From: Eupeodes corollae
Taxonomy: Eukaryota > Arthropoda > Insecta > Diptera > Syrphidae
Assembly: GCF_945859685.1 (NCBI RefSeq)
Contig: NC_079148.1
Coordinates: 26,361,946-26,425,945 of the forward strand
Length of the DNA: 64,000 bases
Direction of reading: 5' to 3'
Made by a program: the position numbers and the translations under genes. Within the stretch, counting starts at the first letter, position 1; each line of letters starts with the position of its first letter. The notes beneath the pieces were generated by a model, which saw only the letters and a program-made list of their open reading frames with translations, did not search any database and was not told the DNA's origin. This document shows, in pieces, positions 48,471-60,389 of this stretch.

Positions 48471-49900
48471 TGAGAAAAACCTGTGGACGCTTATGTCCTC
48501 TTGAATGCACATGTCTACTATTTGAACATCAGAAAGTCATTTAGAAGATTTATTTAATGCAACAGGCAACTTAAAAATTAAATCTTTAAATTTACAACAT
48601 CTGTCATCACTCTAAAGCCTTGGCTGTCATTTTTGACGTTTCCGTTGACAGTTTATTTAACGCACTCCAGATTATTTTACACATAGGAAAGAAATATTAA
48701 AAAAGTCTTGCAAATGTTTTTATAAAATTATAAAAATACTATCTTAATAAATTATCTTTTACGCCCATCTTAATTTCTCAATCATTAAAAAAAGAATTCC
48801 CTGAAAAGAACCCATAATATGTTGGTAGGTTAAGTAAATGTACATACCTACCTATTTATTTCAGATTTTCACCACAATATCAAAATAAAAAGGAAAACAG
48901 ATTCTATCATTATCCCTTAGCTCAATCATAAATTCCCTTCTGCATTCATATCGAATACCATAGCTTAATTCTTCATCATAAAACGTGTGCACATTAATAA
49001 GGCATTCATCCGTTCAATCTTTGATATCAAAATACCCATAAAATAGTTAATTTCCACTCAAAGAAGATAAATCAGTTTGTTAAAAAAAAAAAGAAAACAA
49101 AAATTCCATTCCATTTCTTCGGGTGTCGGTCGGGGGAAAAGGAAAAACAAATAAAAAAGAAAATTTTACTTAAGCTTCAACACGAAAGCAAACGAGCGCA
49201 CACGAAAAATGTTGTTGGTGGCGGCGACGAAGAACGAAGACGACGACGACGGGACTACGGTGGTGTTCGCAGGAGTTCATGGGCAGGCTCACTCCATCCT
49301 AAGTTATGTTATAGAAGCAGGTATGTAAATGTGTACCCATGATGGTTAAGCAGAGGTAAGCAGGCTAAAATCGATAAAATTGGATTTTCCCATTCTAAAC
49401 TTCCCTGGCGTACTCTTGAAGCCTCATCCCTTTTTCATCGTTGACAATCTTCTATATAACTTAAGGACTTGAGGTGTATATCATCAAAAGGACATAAATC
49501 AATCAAAAACGAGAGGTGAACCGCTTTCCACTTGTTCGGCTTTCAGTTCAGTTTAATAGGTATGTGCAAAGGACATTTTTCGGCTCTTCCTATAAAACCA
49601 TAAGAAGAGTCTTAAAGGGGGATAGCCATGTAGTCGTAGCCTTAGCCGAAGCGGCCACTGTATCATGAGTACTTGCCACTTTCAATGCGCCGTTTCACAC
49701 CGTGCCGCACTGCCCCGGCAGCAGTAGCATTACTCTACCACCGTCTAAAAACAGACTCCGACAAAATGCCTCCTTCAGATCTCTCCGGTTTTCATTAATA
49801 ATTCATTGCGCAATTTTTCTTTCATTGCACCTTTCATTAGGGATGACCTCCGTTCCGTAGTTGCCTGCCGTCGCTTCGACGATTCGAAAGAGATGTTGTT
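48471..49900. other. Non-coding; nothing recognised
   Basis: AT-rich DNA with one CGA-rich patch at about 49215-49260. No gene is recognised, and no transposon ends were found between the RTE LINE and the mariner remnant. Confidence 0.35.
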
Positions 49901-50069
49901 TTGTCTTGTTCGTTGCTGTCGCCATCATAAGGAAGGGTTACCAAGGATTATTTTTAGAATCGTTAGAACTTCAGAATTCCAAATTATGAATCATATTTAC
50001 AGGATTTTTAAAAGGGACGCGACAGGGACACCGAACGACGCCATATTTCTTGCCGCTCTTTTGACATGT

Positions 50070-50580
50070 CTCTTCAGTAAGATTTGCCATTCAATGATGG
50101 AAAGATATACAGGGCAGTACTTCTTCCGTGATGATCAAGACCGGCACGCTACTGTGAATGGGGATCGCTACCGTTCTTTGATAGGCAAATATTTTTCGAT
50201 GATATAGACTTGGAGGAAACGTGGTTCCAACAGGACGGCGGAAACGTGGTTCCAACAGGACGGCGGCCACAACCTACATAACGAATGTCACAATCAAGAA
50301 CTTGTTATCTCACGAAATGGTCCAGTCGCTTGGCCAGCTCGATGGTGCGATTTGACGCCGTTAGACTATTTCCTGTGGGGCTACATCAAGTCTATGGGCT
50401 TAGCAACGATTGATGAACTTCGTACGAATATCGAACGTGAAATTGGAGCAGTATCTCCCGATTTATGCTTGAAAACCGTCGAAAATTGGGTTCAGCGTCT
50501 GGACTTCTGCTAGCGTGCCCGTAGTGGCCATGCAAAAAAATCGAGTTTCATACAAAATGGCATCGAAAGTTCTTTCATAC
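50070..50580 (+). pseudogene. mariner/Tc1-type transposase C-terminal half, broken
   Basis: The plus strand gives GQYFFRDDQDRHATVNGDRY (about 50112-50171), YFSMI and then, in another frame, DIDLEETWFQQDGG (about 50201-50240), the second catalytic Asp region. After a further frame change come LTPLDYFLWGY (about 50355-50387), IDELRTNIEREIGAVS and KTVENWVQRLDFC (about 50470-50508), then a stop and HAKKIEFHTKWH. This is the order of the DDE_3 catalytic domain of insect mariner-like elements. A 25-bp direct duplication (50215-50239 and 50240-50264) repeats WFQQDG and shifts the frame. The N-terminal half was not clearly found. Confidence 0.7.
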
Positions 50581-50640
50581 GAATAAAGAAAGGATATCCA
50601 AAACCGTTTTTGTTTTATTTAAAAAAAAAAACTTTTATAG

Positions 50641-52790
50641 CGCTCTAATTGAAAAACCCAATAGAAGTTCATTCAATTGTTAATGGTTTTAAATGTCATT
50701 TTTAAATATGAATTTGACATAAGGCAACGGTTAGACCACATCCGCCATCGTCTTCATCAGAATTTAATGTGTCAGAAGTGCGTTCTTTCCAGATTCAGTC
50801 GTTGAAATACAATTGGTTTATTGACAGTGTTGACGTTTGTCACTTCAGACATCTCATTTTGACGTTTCGTCATTCTATCTCACTCCCACAGTAAAGAGAC
50901 TACTAATTAAGTAGTTGAGCACCGTTATTGATGTATTATATTATAATTTACTAACGTCACTTCAAATGTCATTTTTCAACTCGAAACATCTGGCAATCTT
51001 GAATATCTTGAATGTAACTAGCGGATATAGGGGACTCCGTACAATAAAATGTTAAACAGGGAGACAAAATACAAACGAAAGGGAAAACAAAAAAAAACAA
51101 AAGAAGGTTCATAACGCAAAAAAAAACAGAAAATAACAGAATAAGAAGAAGAAAAAAATGAAATTACCGTTGAGTGAATAAATTATCATAAATTTTGCAT
51201 AGGGGATTAAAAAAAAATATTATTTAACAAGGAATCCAAACAGCAGTAATTCGAACAGAGGGTAGGTAACGTATTACAGTGTGTATATACCTTTAAGGCA
51301 GATGGACATGGACACAAATGTTATAGACGATGAGGGGTAACATAGAAGAAGATATTGGTAGGTGCTGTACAACAGGAGGCGCTTGAAACTCGCATGTCTG
51401 ACACGAGCTCACAGGCTCTGGCATTGGCTCTATGGCTCATGATCTTAAAGAAAATCTCTGCGATGATTTTATAAAGATGGGATTTTGAAATTCATTTAAG
51501 CGGCAAATGGAATTTAATTGAGATACATTCGTTTTTAGCATTATTCTTTTTGCATAAAAGCATAAAAAGGAATAAAGGAAATCATTAGGTCGTCTTTTTA
51601 TGAAAACTTATTATCATTATCAATTCAAATAATGAAAATCAGATTATATTACAAGAAATAACTGTTGAATAATTTACATAATCTATACTTCTAGTTTAAG
51701 ATTTTAAGCTTGTTAAAGGTGAAAAAAGCTGTTCAAGCAGGCTTCAAGTCTTTTAATCGAACTTAGGTAGCAGATAAGATGGAGGGGGAAACTCAAACAG
51801 ATGTCAAACAAGAACTTTTAGATACAGGATGTGAGGGAAAACATCTGGGAAAGGAATATTTCTTCCAACAGTACTATTAAATTATATTCCTTATTCCTGG
51901 AAAATCTTAATGGGAAAACGCAAACACAGACTTTATAATGACATGTGTCATTAGAAAAACTATAAGATAGCTTAAACATGGGAGAACTACACCATAAATT
52001 CTCATTTCGAAAATGTAAGAATTAAAGCCTTATCAATCAACAAATGAAATGTGAATATTCGTGAATTTATCAATAAAATCAACCTTCCTAATAGATTACT
52101 ATAATGCCACTTAGATAAAACCTTTTATAACGCGTAAAACCGTTTCAATAAAAAGGAAAACCAAAAAGGGATATTTCCACGTACCTCAGTGACATGAAGG
52201 TAATTCATAAGGGATTGGATGGATAAAATTCGCATGGGTTTAGGCAAATTTGAGCCATAATAATCGATTCTAAAACTAATTAAGGGTATGATTACAGCAA
52301 GAAAAGTAAACGCGTCACTAAAGTTTTTCAAAGGTAGCTACTTATTGTAGGTTTTATTATTTAAAGTGTGAAAATACGCAACTTTAGCATAAAAAAAAAT
52401 CAATGAAACGATTTGTTTTCAATTTTTGATTTGACAGTAAAAAAAAAACACCCAACTGTCAGGGGTACACGAACAAACCTATCAATTTTGCCTGAGAGTA
52501 ATACTTGGTTTACATGAACTCTGATTCAATATTTCAAAAGAAGTTAGTTTATATTTGAAAATGACAGTTTTACCATAAACTGACAATAATAACGTCATCT
52601 ATACGTGTTCCGCTAAAATTTTCAATTTGGACTTTTGTTGCCGTCTAATTTTTGTTTACTTCACTTTAAAGACAGTTAAAAATATATTTGTATTCCTTTG
52701 TGAATTTTCATCAAATTTAATCGATATTGGCTTAAGTTCATTTTAAGGTTATACAATACGTTTTTTTTTTCATTGCGAAAATAATAGACT
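50641..52790. other. Non-coding; nothing recognised
   Basis: No gene is recognised. TGACA/TGTCA words cluster again at about 50690-50970. The remainder is AT-rich unique-looking DNA. Confidence 0.35.
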
Positions 52791-52794
52791 TTTA

Positions 52795-52985
52795 AGGCAA
52801 ACTATTGCGAATCGTAATCTGATTGCAACGAACTGTCAAACTCAATTCGCGTTCCAGATGCAATCCACACTTCAACAAATAAAATGTAATTCTAGTCTTT
52901 TGTGCGCATTTAGAATGACGAATAAAAACAATGCATGTGGAAGAAATGCCATAAATGAAGAATATTCGTTCATTCGTTGGTTGCT
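52795..52985. mobile_element. Partial copy of the TTAA-flanked MITE
   Basis: The sequence GCAACGAACTGTCAAACTCA, ATTCGCGTTCC, CAATCCACACTTCAACAAAT and GAATATTCGTTCATTCGTTG matches parts of the MITE in the reverse orientation relative to the adjacent copy at 53006. The middle is mostly deleted. It ends less than 25 bases before copy 3. Confidence 0.6.
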
Positions 52986-53005
52986 CAAAAGTAAATAGTC
53001 CTTAA

Positions 53006-53429
53006 AGCATCTTACACATGAGCTACGAACTGCGAACTGTGGATGTTCGCATATTTTGACTTTTCTTTCACATGAGTTTTTATTTGTATTCGCAAACTGA
53101 GAAGAATTGTCAATTTATAATTACCCTTGTCAACAAAAACAAGAGTGGTTAAGTTGAGCGCGAACAATTTATTTGTTGCAGTTTGGATGGTATGTGGAAC
53201 ACGAATAGAGTTTGACATTTCGTAGCAACCACAATGCAATTCGTTACTTCCAATTAGTTTTTACAATATTTTCTTGTTTTAGAGAACAAAATGCAAATTT
53301 TATTATCCTAACATAAGTGTCAATTAGTCTCTTATAATTTAAATGTGGTTTTGTTTGAAATTGACTTTTTGAAATGTGTAAAATGACGTTTGTTCGTCCA
53401 TTCGTTGTTCGATCTCATGTGCAAGGCCG
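53006..53429. mobile_element. TTAA-flanked MITE, copy 3
   Basis: Flanked by TTAA on both sides (53002-53005 and 53430-53433). It starts AGCATCTTACACATGAGCTA and ends TCATGTGCAAGGCCG. The interior runs through AACTGCGAACTGTGGATGTT, GACTTTTCTTTCACATGAGT, GGATGGTATGTGGAACACGA and GAGAACAAAATGCAAATTTT in the same order as copy 2. The intact TTAA on both sides is the best evidence for the target preference. Confidence 0.85.
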
Positions 53430-53499
53430 TTAATAGTTATTTGAAGATTTTTTTGTAAACAAAAATCAAATAATGCTTTCATTCATTTTAAGCAAAAGA

Positions 53500-53770
53500 C
53501 TCGACTTCGGTAATTGATTTCTAAGATTTCTGAGAATTTTCTCAGCCTTATTGATGACAGGAAATTATAATGAAATATAACAAGAAAGTCACCTTTGATT
53601 GTTACCTTTCGCTATCAAATTAGCTTTGCATTTTTGTTCTTTCTATATTCTCAGGGTTTTGTCAGCAAAAATGATAAACTTGTGTGAGATACTATGTTTA
53701 TATTTCTGAGAATTCAGGGATCTCTAGATCTTAGAATTATAAACTGGCCAATTAATTTTTTTGGCTACAT
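53500..53770 (-). repeat. Dispersed single copy of the 1.8-4.3 kb array unit
   Basis: On the minus strand: TTGGCCAGTTTATAATTCTA, then TTCTCAGAAATATAAACATA, TATCTCACACAAGTTTATCA, TTTTTGCTGACAAAA, AAATGCAAAGCTAATT and GAAAATTCTCAGAAATCTTA. The same words in the same order make up the unit of the array near the left end of the window, but here the copy is single and more diverged. Confidence 0.6.
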
Positions 53771-54940
53771 CTGTCTTCTCCATAGTGGTGTCTGTCAATC
53801 TTAACGAGTACAGATTTGTAAGGAACCCTATTGGTAAAAGGTTGAAAAAAGAAAAACATACATTTTCTGTAAATTAATTGGTTGACAAAAAGCTGCTGGC
53901 TTGATTGCTGCATCGCTTAGCTCACCGATCGCAAACCTTGTCTTAACATGTGAATATTCCAAGGACATTCGGGATAAATTAAGTACTCGTTTCGAAAGAA
54001 GCAGCATCCAAAGGCATAGACAGTTTCTTCCAAGCAAGAGAAGATGAACAAGAGAACATCAGTGCACACTTTGCGAAATTGCAAAAGCTATTTGTAGATC
54101 TCAATGATAATAAGAGCCAAGCGTAAGGAAAATACACTCTCTGAACGAATTCTAAATGGCAGGATCATGTCAACCCTTGGTAAGGAATTTTACAATTTTA
54201 GAGACTTGTGGGATACGATTCCTGCCGAAAAACAAACCGTTAACTTATTGATCCAGAAGTTATGCACCATCGAAACCAGAGAAACGAAACAAAATATCAA
54301 AGTGATGGCGCTGCTTTTGTTGCAAGAGGAAATTTTAAGAATAATCAGAAGCAACCAGATGGATTTCGCGGGGGGTTTCCAAACCTGAAGATCAAATCTA
54401 ATGAAGACATTCCTGGTGCTGAAGAAAGTACCTATTAGAAACAGTGTTGAGTTTGTTTTTCAGAATGTAAATGGGGAAGCAAATACTCAAGAAAATGCAG
54501 AAACATGTGTTGAGTTTAGCTCTCAGAATGAAGATAGTGAAAAATGTACCGAAGAAACTTTAAGTTCTTAAGAAATAAATGAATCAAGTTCAAGTTTTCA
54601 GAATGCTTCATTTTTCGATGCTGAAGATTTAATGGAAAACGAATTGAACATCAATACAAGAGAACGAAAAAAGCCAAGTTGGATGACAGGTGGGGAGTAT
54701 CTTATGTTGAAAGTGGGTTTATTCAAGAACCGAGTTCATACTTCGAAGCCTTGAAGTCACCAGATAAAGCACAATGGCTTCTTAAAGAAAATCGAGCATG
54801 GAAACTTATTGAACGACCTAAAAACGTCAAAGTAGTCCAAAATCGATGGGGTATTTCGAGTGAAGAATGCAGGAAACATTTCAGTAAATTGTAGTGCCAA
54901 AAAAGCAGTTCTTTGTTCAAACTAAAATAAAATAATAACA

Positions 54941-55348
54941 ATGAATTTTGAATTGGCCTATTTGCTGGAAGATGATGTGGAGGTCCTTTAATTGATTGAA
55001 GTTGGTGTCCTCCGTCAGGTTTACGATAGGAATGAGTACTTTTTTAGTTTCGATGAATTGGCCTTCTACAAAAGATTTCGTTTGACTAAAAAGATGGCTA
55101 TCCATGTATTAGAACAAATCGAGAAGGATCTAGAACGACCTTATACAACATACTTCGATATAATGGTGTGTCATTAGAACCTCCTGAAAGCATAGATTTT
55201 GACCCAGAAGACATTCAAAACGCAATTAATTCAGGAGAGATCTCATGCACTAATATTTCGCAGAATGGAAACGATAACCAAACTTCATCGAACGGCGGGA
55301 TGCAAAAACGCAAAGACCTGATAAACAACTATTTCAGAAGGTTGTAAA
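54941..55348 (+). pseudogene. Harbinger transposase with deleted catalytic middle
   Basis: The N-terminal part reads VGVLRQVYDRNEYFFSFDEL and FYKRFRLTKKMAIHVLEQIE (about 55005-55130), typical of the region ahead of the nuclease fold in HARBI1-like proteins, and ends at LERP. After a frame change it continues TLYNILRYNGVSLEPPES (about 55140-55192) and ends RKDLINNYFRRL and stop (about 55310-55347), which are the usual C-terminal phrases of the family. About two thirds of the protein, with all the catalytic acidic residues, is missing between these parts. An in-frame stop lies at about 54989. Confidence 0.75.
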
Positions 55349-55746
55349 ATCGTAGAGATAATTTGAAAGAACATAATTTAATTCAAACTTCATTTTTATT
55401 AACACGTAACTTAAGCATAACAAACAAAATAAAATACATGCAATTCTTGCAAAAAACAAAAACATAAATTTCATTTTAAAACAAAATAAAAATTAAAGAA
55501 ATATGAATTATGTACCCTTGGAATTACATATCCATAGGTATAAGATTTTTTTTTTGAGAATGTAGTATTAAAATGTTTATTATTTGGGATTAAGGTTTCC
55601 CAAGTCCTTAAGGATACTACATGTCTCACACATTCTGAACGAATCACTTCTGATTTTTTTTAAGAAATTCTGTCTTTATTTCTACATATATCCAAATCCA
55701 AAGAACGTTTTCTTAACTCTTGTTCAATAGAGGTTGTATATTTTTT

Positions 55747-56611
55747 TTAAATCGCTTCCTCTTTTTGGGTATCATATTGAAGCTTAGCAAGCTCAATTTG
55801 TATGTCCGATAGCTGTGAATATTGCTTGGTTATTTTGCTGCTAGGTAATGTTGAAGCAACTGGTCTGCGCCTTCCACACCAGTTACTTTTATTTTCTGTT
55901 TTTGTGGTTGAATTGTCAAACTGCTTTTTAAATCCTTTGGACATAAGAATGCTAATTTTTGGGCTATTGTCATCAATATTTTCATAAATAACTTCCTGCT
56001 CATCAGATATATTCTCATGACTTCTCTTTAATTTTGGATGTATCGGGTTTCTCAATTGACTAGGTTTGTATTTTCCATCCTTAATTGGTTCATCATCCTG
56101 CCTTTCTTCAATCTGTAAATTCAAAAAAATTCATACATAATAAAGTTAATAAAAACCAACAAAATATTCTTTTACAATGTTTGTACTGGTTCCGGGTTCA
56201 TTTTCGAACAACTCATCTGCACCATCACCATCAAAAAAGTTTTCATAACCAGTTATTGTTTTTGGATTCATAATGGATATGGCAAGATCAAAGTTTTCAT
56301 CGCGTACATTTATGGAATTGCCACCTCCAGTCTAAATTCTGGACATTTTTTCGTCTGCAGCCACCTTCCTAATTTCTTTTTTATAGCCTTGGTAAAATCT
56401 TTTGAGTGCTTCGACGGTCCTGTAGTATGCTGAATCCGAATGGGAATTAAAATTCGATGCTATTCTCTCCCAAGCTGTTTCTTTCCTTCCACGTAACTCC
56501 ATCTGTTTTTTTATTTTCAATTATTGCTTTTTCTTCATAAGCACATTCTAAAAGTGTTCGCTTTTCTTTTAGAGAAAAATTGGGATTTCTTGTCCTTTTT
56601 TTGTCAACCAT
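55747..56611 (-). pseudogene. Harbinger accessory Myb/SANT-like DNA-binding protein, broken
   Basis: Start ATG at 56611 (MVDKKRTRNPNFSLKEKRTL). The Myb/SANT-like domain follows with TLLECAYEEKAIIENKKTDG and VTWKE, then, after a one-base frameshift near 56490, TAWERIASNFNSHSD, AYYRTVEALKRFYQGYKKEI, and RKVAADEKMSRI with a stop at about 56332. The downstream part (about 56130-55747) is Asp/Glu/Lys-rich and ends SQLSDIQIELAKLQYDTQKE, a likely coiled or helical tail. In active Harbinger elements this second protein helps carry the transposase to DNA. Position and orientation relative to the transposase are as expected. Confidence 0.75.
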
Positions 56612-57365
56612 TATTGATAACTTTTGAACAAACACAAAGCGTCTTACAATCTATTAATAAATTTACCGTTTTTGAAATATTACACATACGTTTGTAAAAT
56701 TCGAATTTTTTGACATTTTACACCTAAGCGAAGTTAGCTACGTTTCATTTTATGTGTAACTTAGTAAAGTGGAACATACAAATTTTCTGACAACCAAAAA
56801 TAAATTATGTTACATTAGAATTTAAGATGTACTTAGTTATGGCACAGATTTAAGAAGAGTATCAGCAAACGGGCCTTAGTCCTGTAGCTTGTTACGACAC
56901 AGTTCGCATGCTGTTAACCCTACCAAAACACTGAAAATTCAATATTTTGACATCAAACAGCATTTTTAGTTGGTACCCTTGATGAAGAAGTGTACTTAGA
57001 GCAGCCTGAGGCATTTGAAGATGGAACTGGGTGAGTATGCCGGTTGAAAGGTAGTTTGTATGGTCTTAAACAAGCTCCACGATTTTGGCAAAAACGATTT
57101 TTGGCCTTTATGAAGAAAGCAGGACTGAAAAATAGCACAGCTGATCCGTGTCTGTTTGATCGAAGTAATAGTGAAAATGTTCTCTATGTAGCGATTTATG
57201 TTGACGATGGACTAGTTTTTGGAAATAAAGAAGATGAACTTCGTTATCTCCGTGGTACTACCGGCTTCTCTTTAAGAAACCAAGGAAAAAGCAAAGATAA
57301 TTTGGTAATTTACAGTGATGCTGATTATGCCGGCGATCTAAGAACTAAGCTATGTGGCTTAAACG

Positions 57366-60300
57366 TCTTTTATTTATTTATTTATTTAATTTGAATTCGT
57401 TAAAATCTAACGTTAACAATATTTAAAAAAATTCTTATAATCTAATAATATCTAATATCATAATTTATATTTATTATACAATATTGTTGAAAAACATAAG
57501 TTTAAATTGTTTACATTTTATATTATCATTTACAGATTCTAAACAAAAATGAAATTCGTTATAAATTGTTATTAACTGATTGAGAGGGCTACATACACCA
57601 TAGTTTGATCTGCTAAATATTTGAATAATAGGTTGCTGTCGCCTTAAACTTGCACGACTCAAACTGAAATTTAATTTTCTTAGAACTGATGGTAATGATA
57701 TCGAACCATTAATAATCCCAACAATAAAACAAAATTGTAAATACTTTCTGTGGTTAGTCAAAGAAGGGAGGCTGATCAAAGCTAGTCTTTGAGAATAAGG
57801 AGGAAATAGATTTTCCCTTGCCCATGGAAGAGACCGAAGACAGAAACGCATAAACCTTTTTTGGATCGCTTCAATTCTTGAAACATGTATTGAGTAATAA
57901 GGTGACCATACCACACAGCCGTATTCTAAAATTGGTCTAACAAACGAAATAAATAGAAGTTTAAGAACATAAGGATCCCGAAAATCACGACCGAATCTTT
58001 TAATGAATCCAAGAACCCTATTGGCTTTTTTAATTATATAACTTAAATGATCATTAAATGATAATTTGGGATCTAGAATAATACCTAAGTCAGAAAACAT
58101 AGAAACTTTACATAACGGACAGGATCAAACATATAGTCGTACAAAAACGGAATTTTTTTACGTGTAAAACTCATAGTTTTACATTTGTCAACATTTAAAA
58201 CAAGTCGGTTTTTATTGCACCATTCCCTAAATATTGTTAAGTCTTCTTGTAATAATAAACAGTTTTGAGGAGGATTTTATACCTTTGAAAAGCTTAATGT
58301 CATCAGCATAAATAAGGACAGACGAGTTTTTTAAGTTTGAAACCAAGTCGTTAATAAATAAAACAAATAAAATAGGACCTAGGTGGCTGCCCTGAGGGAC
58401 GCCAGAATTGACAACAAATTGAATTGAACTTTCATTACGAAACAAGACAGAATAACGACGATTTTTTAAGTATGAAGAAATCCAATTTATAAAATTGTTG
58501 TTAAATCCTAGATGGTATAATTTTAGAATTAGTGTATTGTGACATAACTTGTCAAAGGCTTTACTAAAGTCAGTAAATACGCAATCAACTTGCCCGCGTT
58601 TTTCAAATACATCTAGACAAAAGGACACGAAGTTAAATAAATTAGTTACAGTGGATCTCTTTTTGACAAAGCCATGCTGGCTATCACAAATAAGAGAACT
58701 ACAATGAAAAGAAAGAACATTACTCACAATTGACTCAAACAGTTTAGGTATCACAGATAGTTTCGCAATGGGTCTATAGTTCATTATTTCATTCTTTGGG
58801 CCTTTTTTGTGTATGGGAATAATAAATGAACTTTTCCAGATAACAGGAAAAATTGAACTTTTTAAGGATGCATTGAAGAGAACACATATGACAAATAAGA
58901 AGCACATTTTTTTAATATATAAGATGGAACACCATCGGGGCCTGGAGTAAAGCACTCATCGAGTTTTAAAATGTGTTGAGCAACTGTGTCTTCACTTATT
59001 TCAAAATTAATTGCGTTTAAATGAGTAAAGCTGTCAGAAGAAGAAGAAAAAGAAGAGGAATTATTAAAGTCTGATTCTTCAAATGCTACTTTGAATTAAT
59101 TAGCAAACATGTTTGCAATAATCTTTGGATCATGACTAGTTGACGAATTATTTGACATCGAATTCGGATAGCCACATGTTTTCCTTTTATTATTAACGAA
59201 ATTCCAGAAACTATCTGGATTAGATTTAATACCATGTTCTATTTTACAAATGTAATCGTCATATAGAATGTTAGAATAATCAGAAAAGAGTTGTTTTAGA
59301 ATTAAGAAAGTTCTGTAATCATCGTCAGTTCTAGTTATGTTATATTTTACCCAAGCTTTGTTCCTTTTATTTTTTAAGTTTTTAATACGCGTATCAAACC
59401 ATGGTGGTGCATTTGAAGCAAAACGTGATCTTTTTAAAGGAATAGTTTCGTAAAAGCAGTTAAAAAGAGTTCTATAAAAATTATTACACATATCCTCAAT
59501 ATTACTATTACAAAATAATTGATTCCAATTTACAGTTATTAACATATCAAAAAGATCTACAAAATTACATTTAGAAAAGTCAAATTCAAGTTTGTTGTTA
59601 TTATTATTATTGTAAGGAGAAGACATGTTTAAACCTAGTGAAATATGTATCTAATGCAGGATGATGTCGATCTTCGTCTATTAGTTTTACAGTAGCAGGT
59701 AAAACAGCAATTTCGTTGTTAATTGTATCGACGAAAAACACTAAGTCAAGAATTTTTCCAAAACGATTTCTCATTCCATTGAATTGACTTAAACCACACG
59801 ATGACATACCATCTATACATGTTAGTTCATTAAGGCTGGCCGCATTTATTGGAACATGGAAGTTGTCGTCATCAATTTTTGTCCAGTTAAGGTTTGGTAG
59901 ATTAAAGTCACCTACGATCAAAATTTCATCTTCGGGTTCCATAAGTACATAAATATTTTCTATGCAGTCATTAATCTTTTCATAAGCCTCATTGTTTGAA
60001 CTTGGAGGAATATACGCAGAGATAGTAAATAAATGGCCAGATTTCAACTTGATTTTGATACATAGAGCTTCGACACCTGTGGCTCGAAAGTCATCTATCA
60101 GGTAACACGTAAGTGAGGTCTTGATCGCAAAAAGAATTCCTCCTCCGACAACATTAGAGTCTTCTTCATCATGTCGATCACGTCTGAAAATTTGATAAGA
60201 TGCATCAAAAAGCTCCGAGTCAAGAATAGAAAAGTTGAGCCAAGTTTCTGTTAGTATAATGACATCGTGGGGAAGGTTGTTTACATTTTTATAGACCAAA

Positions 60301-60389
60301 TTAGTTTATGTCCGAAGTCCATTTACATTTTGGTAGTAGACTAATATTTGTTTAAGCTGCTCAGATGTTGATTCCACTTTGTCCGAATT
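57366..60389 (-). mobile_element. CR1/Jockey-group LINE inserted in the copia RNase H region
   Basis: On the minus strand: endonuclease (60389-59610) starting at LVYYQNVNGLRTK-like sequence, then VIILTETWLN, GGGILFAIK, AYIPPSSN, ILIVGDFNLPNLNW and DEDRHHPAL; a linker (59626-59100) with APPWFDTRIKNLKNKRNKAW and SNPDSFWNFVNNKRK; reverse transcriptase (about 58880-58250) with FIIPIHKKG, NYRPIAKLSVIPKLFESIV, QHGFVKKRST, VFTDFSKAFDK, SGVPQGSHLGPILFVLFIND and IYADDIKLFKG; and a C-terminal part (58100-57477) with LGIILDPKLSFNDH and LEYGCVVWSP. Several stops and frameshifts separate these parts (for example near 60310, 59090, 58230 and 58110). The 3' end has an AAAT-type repeat tail (57369-57389 as read on the plus strand). 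Nothing upstream of the endonuclease is present, so it is 5'-truncated. Confidence 0.85.

Larger units (their letters stand above)
54895..56865. mobile_element. PIF/Harbinger element inserted in the copia reverse transcriptase
   Basis: The copia frame stops near 54890 and resumes near 56870. Between them lie the two proteins expected of an animal Harbinger element in convergent orientation: a transposase remnant on the plus strand and a Myb-like protein on the minus strand. The outer ends share only a short GTGCCA-type inverted match next to TAA/TTA (about 54885 and 56852-56856), so exact boundaries are uncertain. The middle of the transposase is deleted, so the element cannot move itself. 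Confidence 0.75.

Noticed and set aside
57366..60389. Target-site duplication for the LINE from the GCTTAAAC words on both sides
   Set aside because: The words at about 57357 and 60350 are in opposite orientation, so they are not a duplication; likely coincidence.
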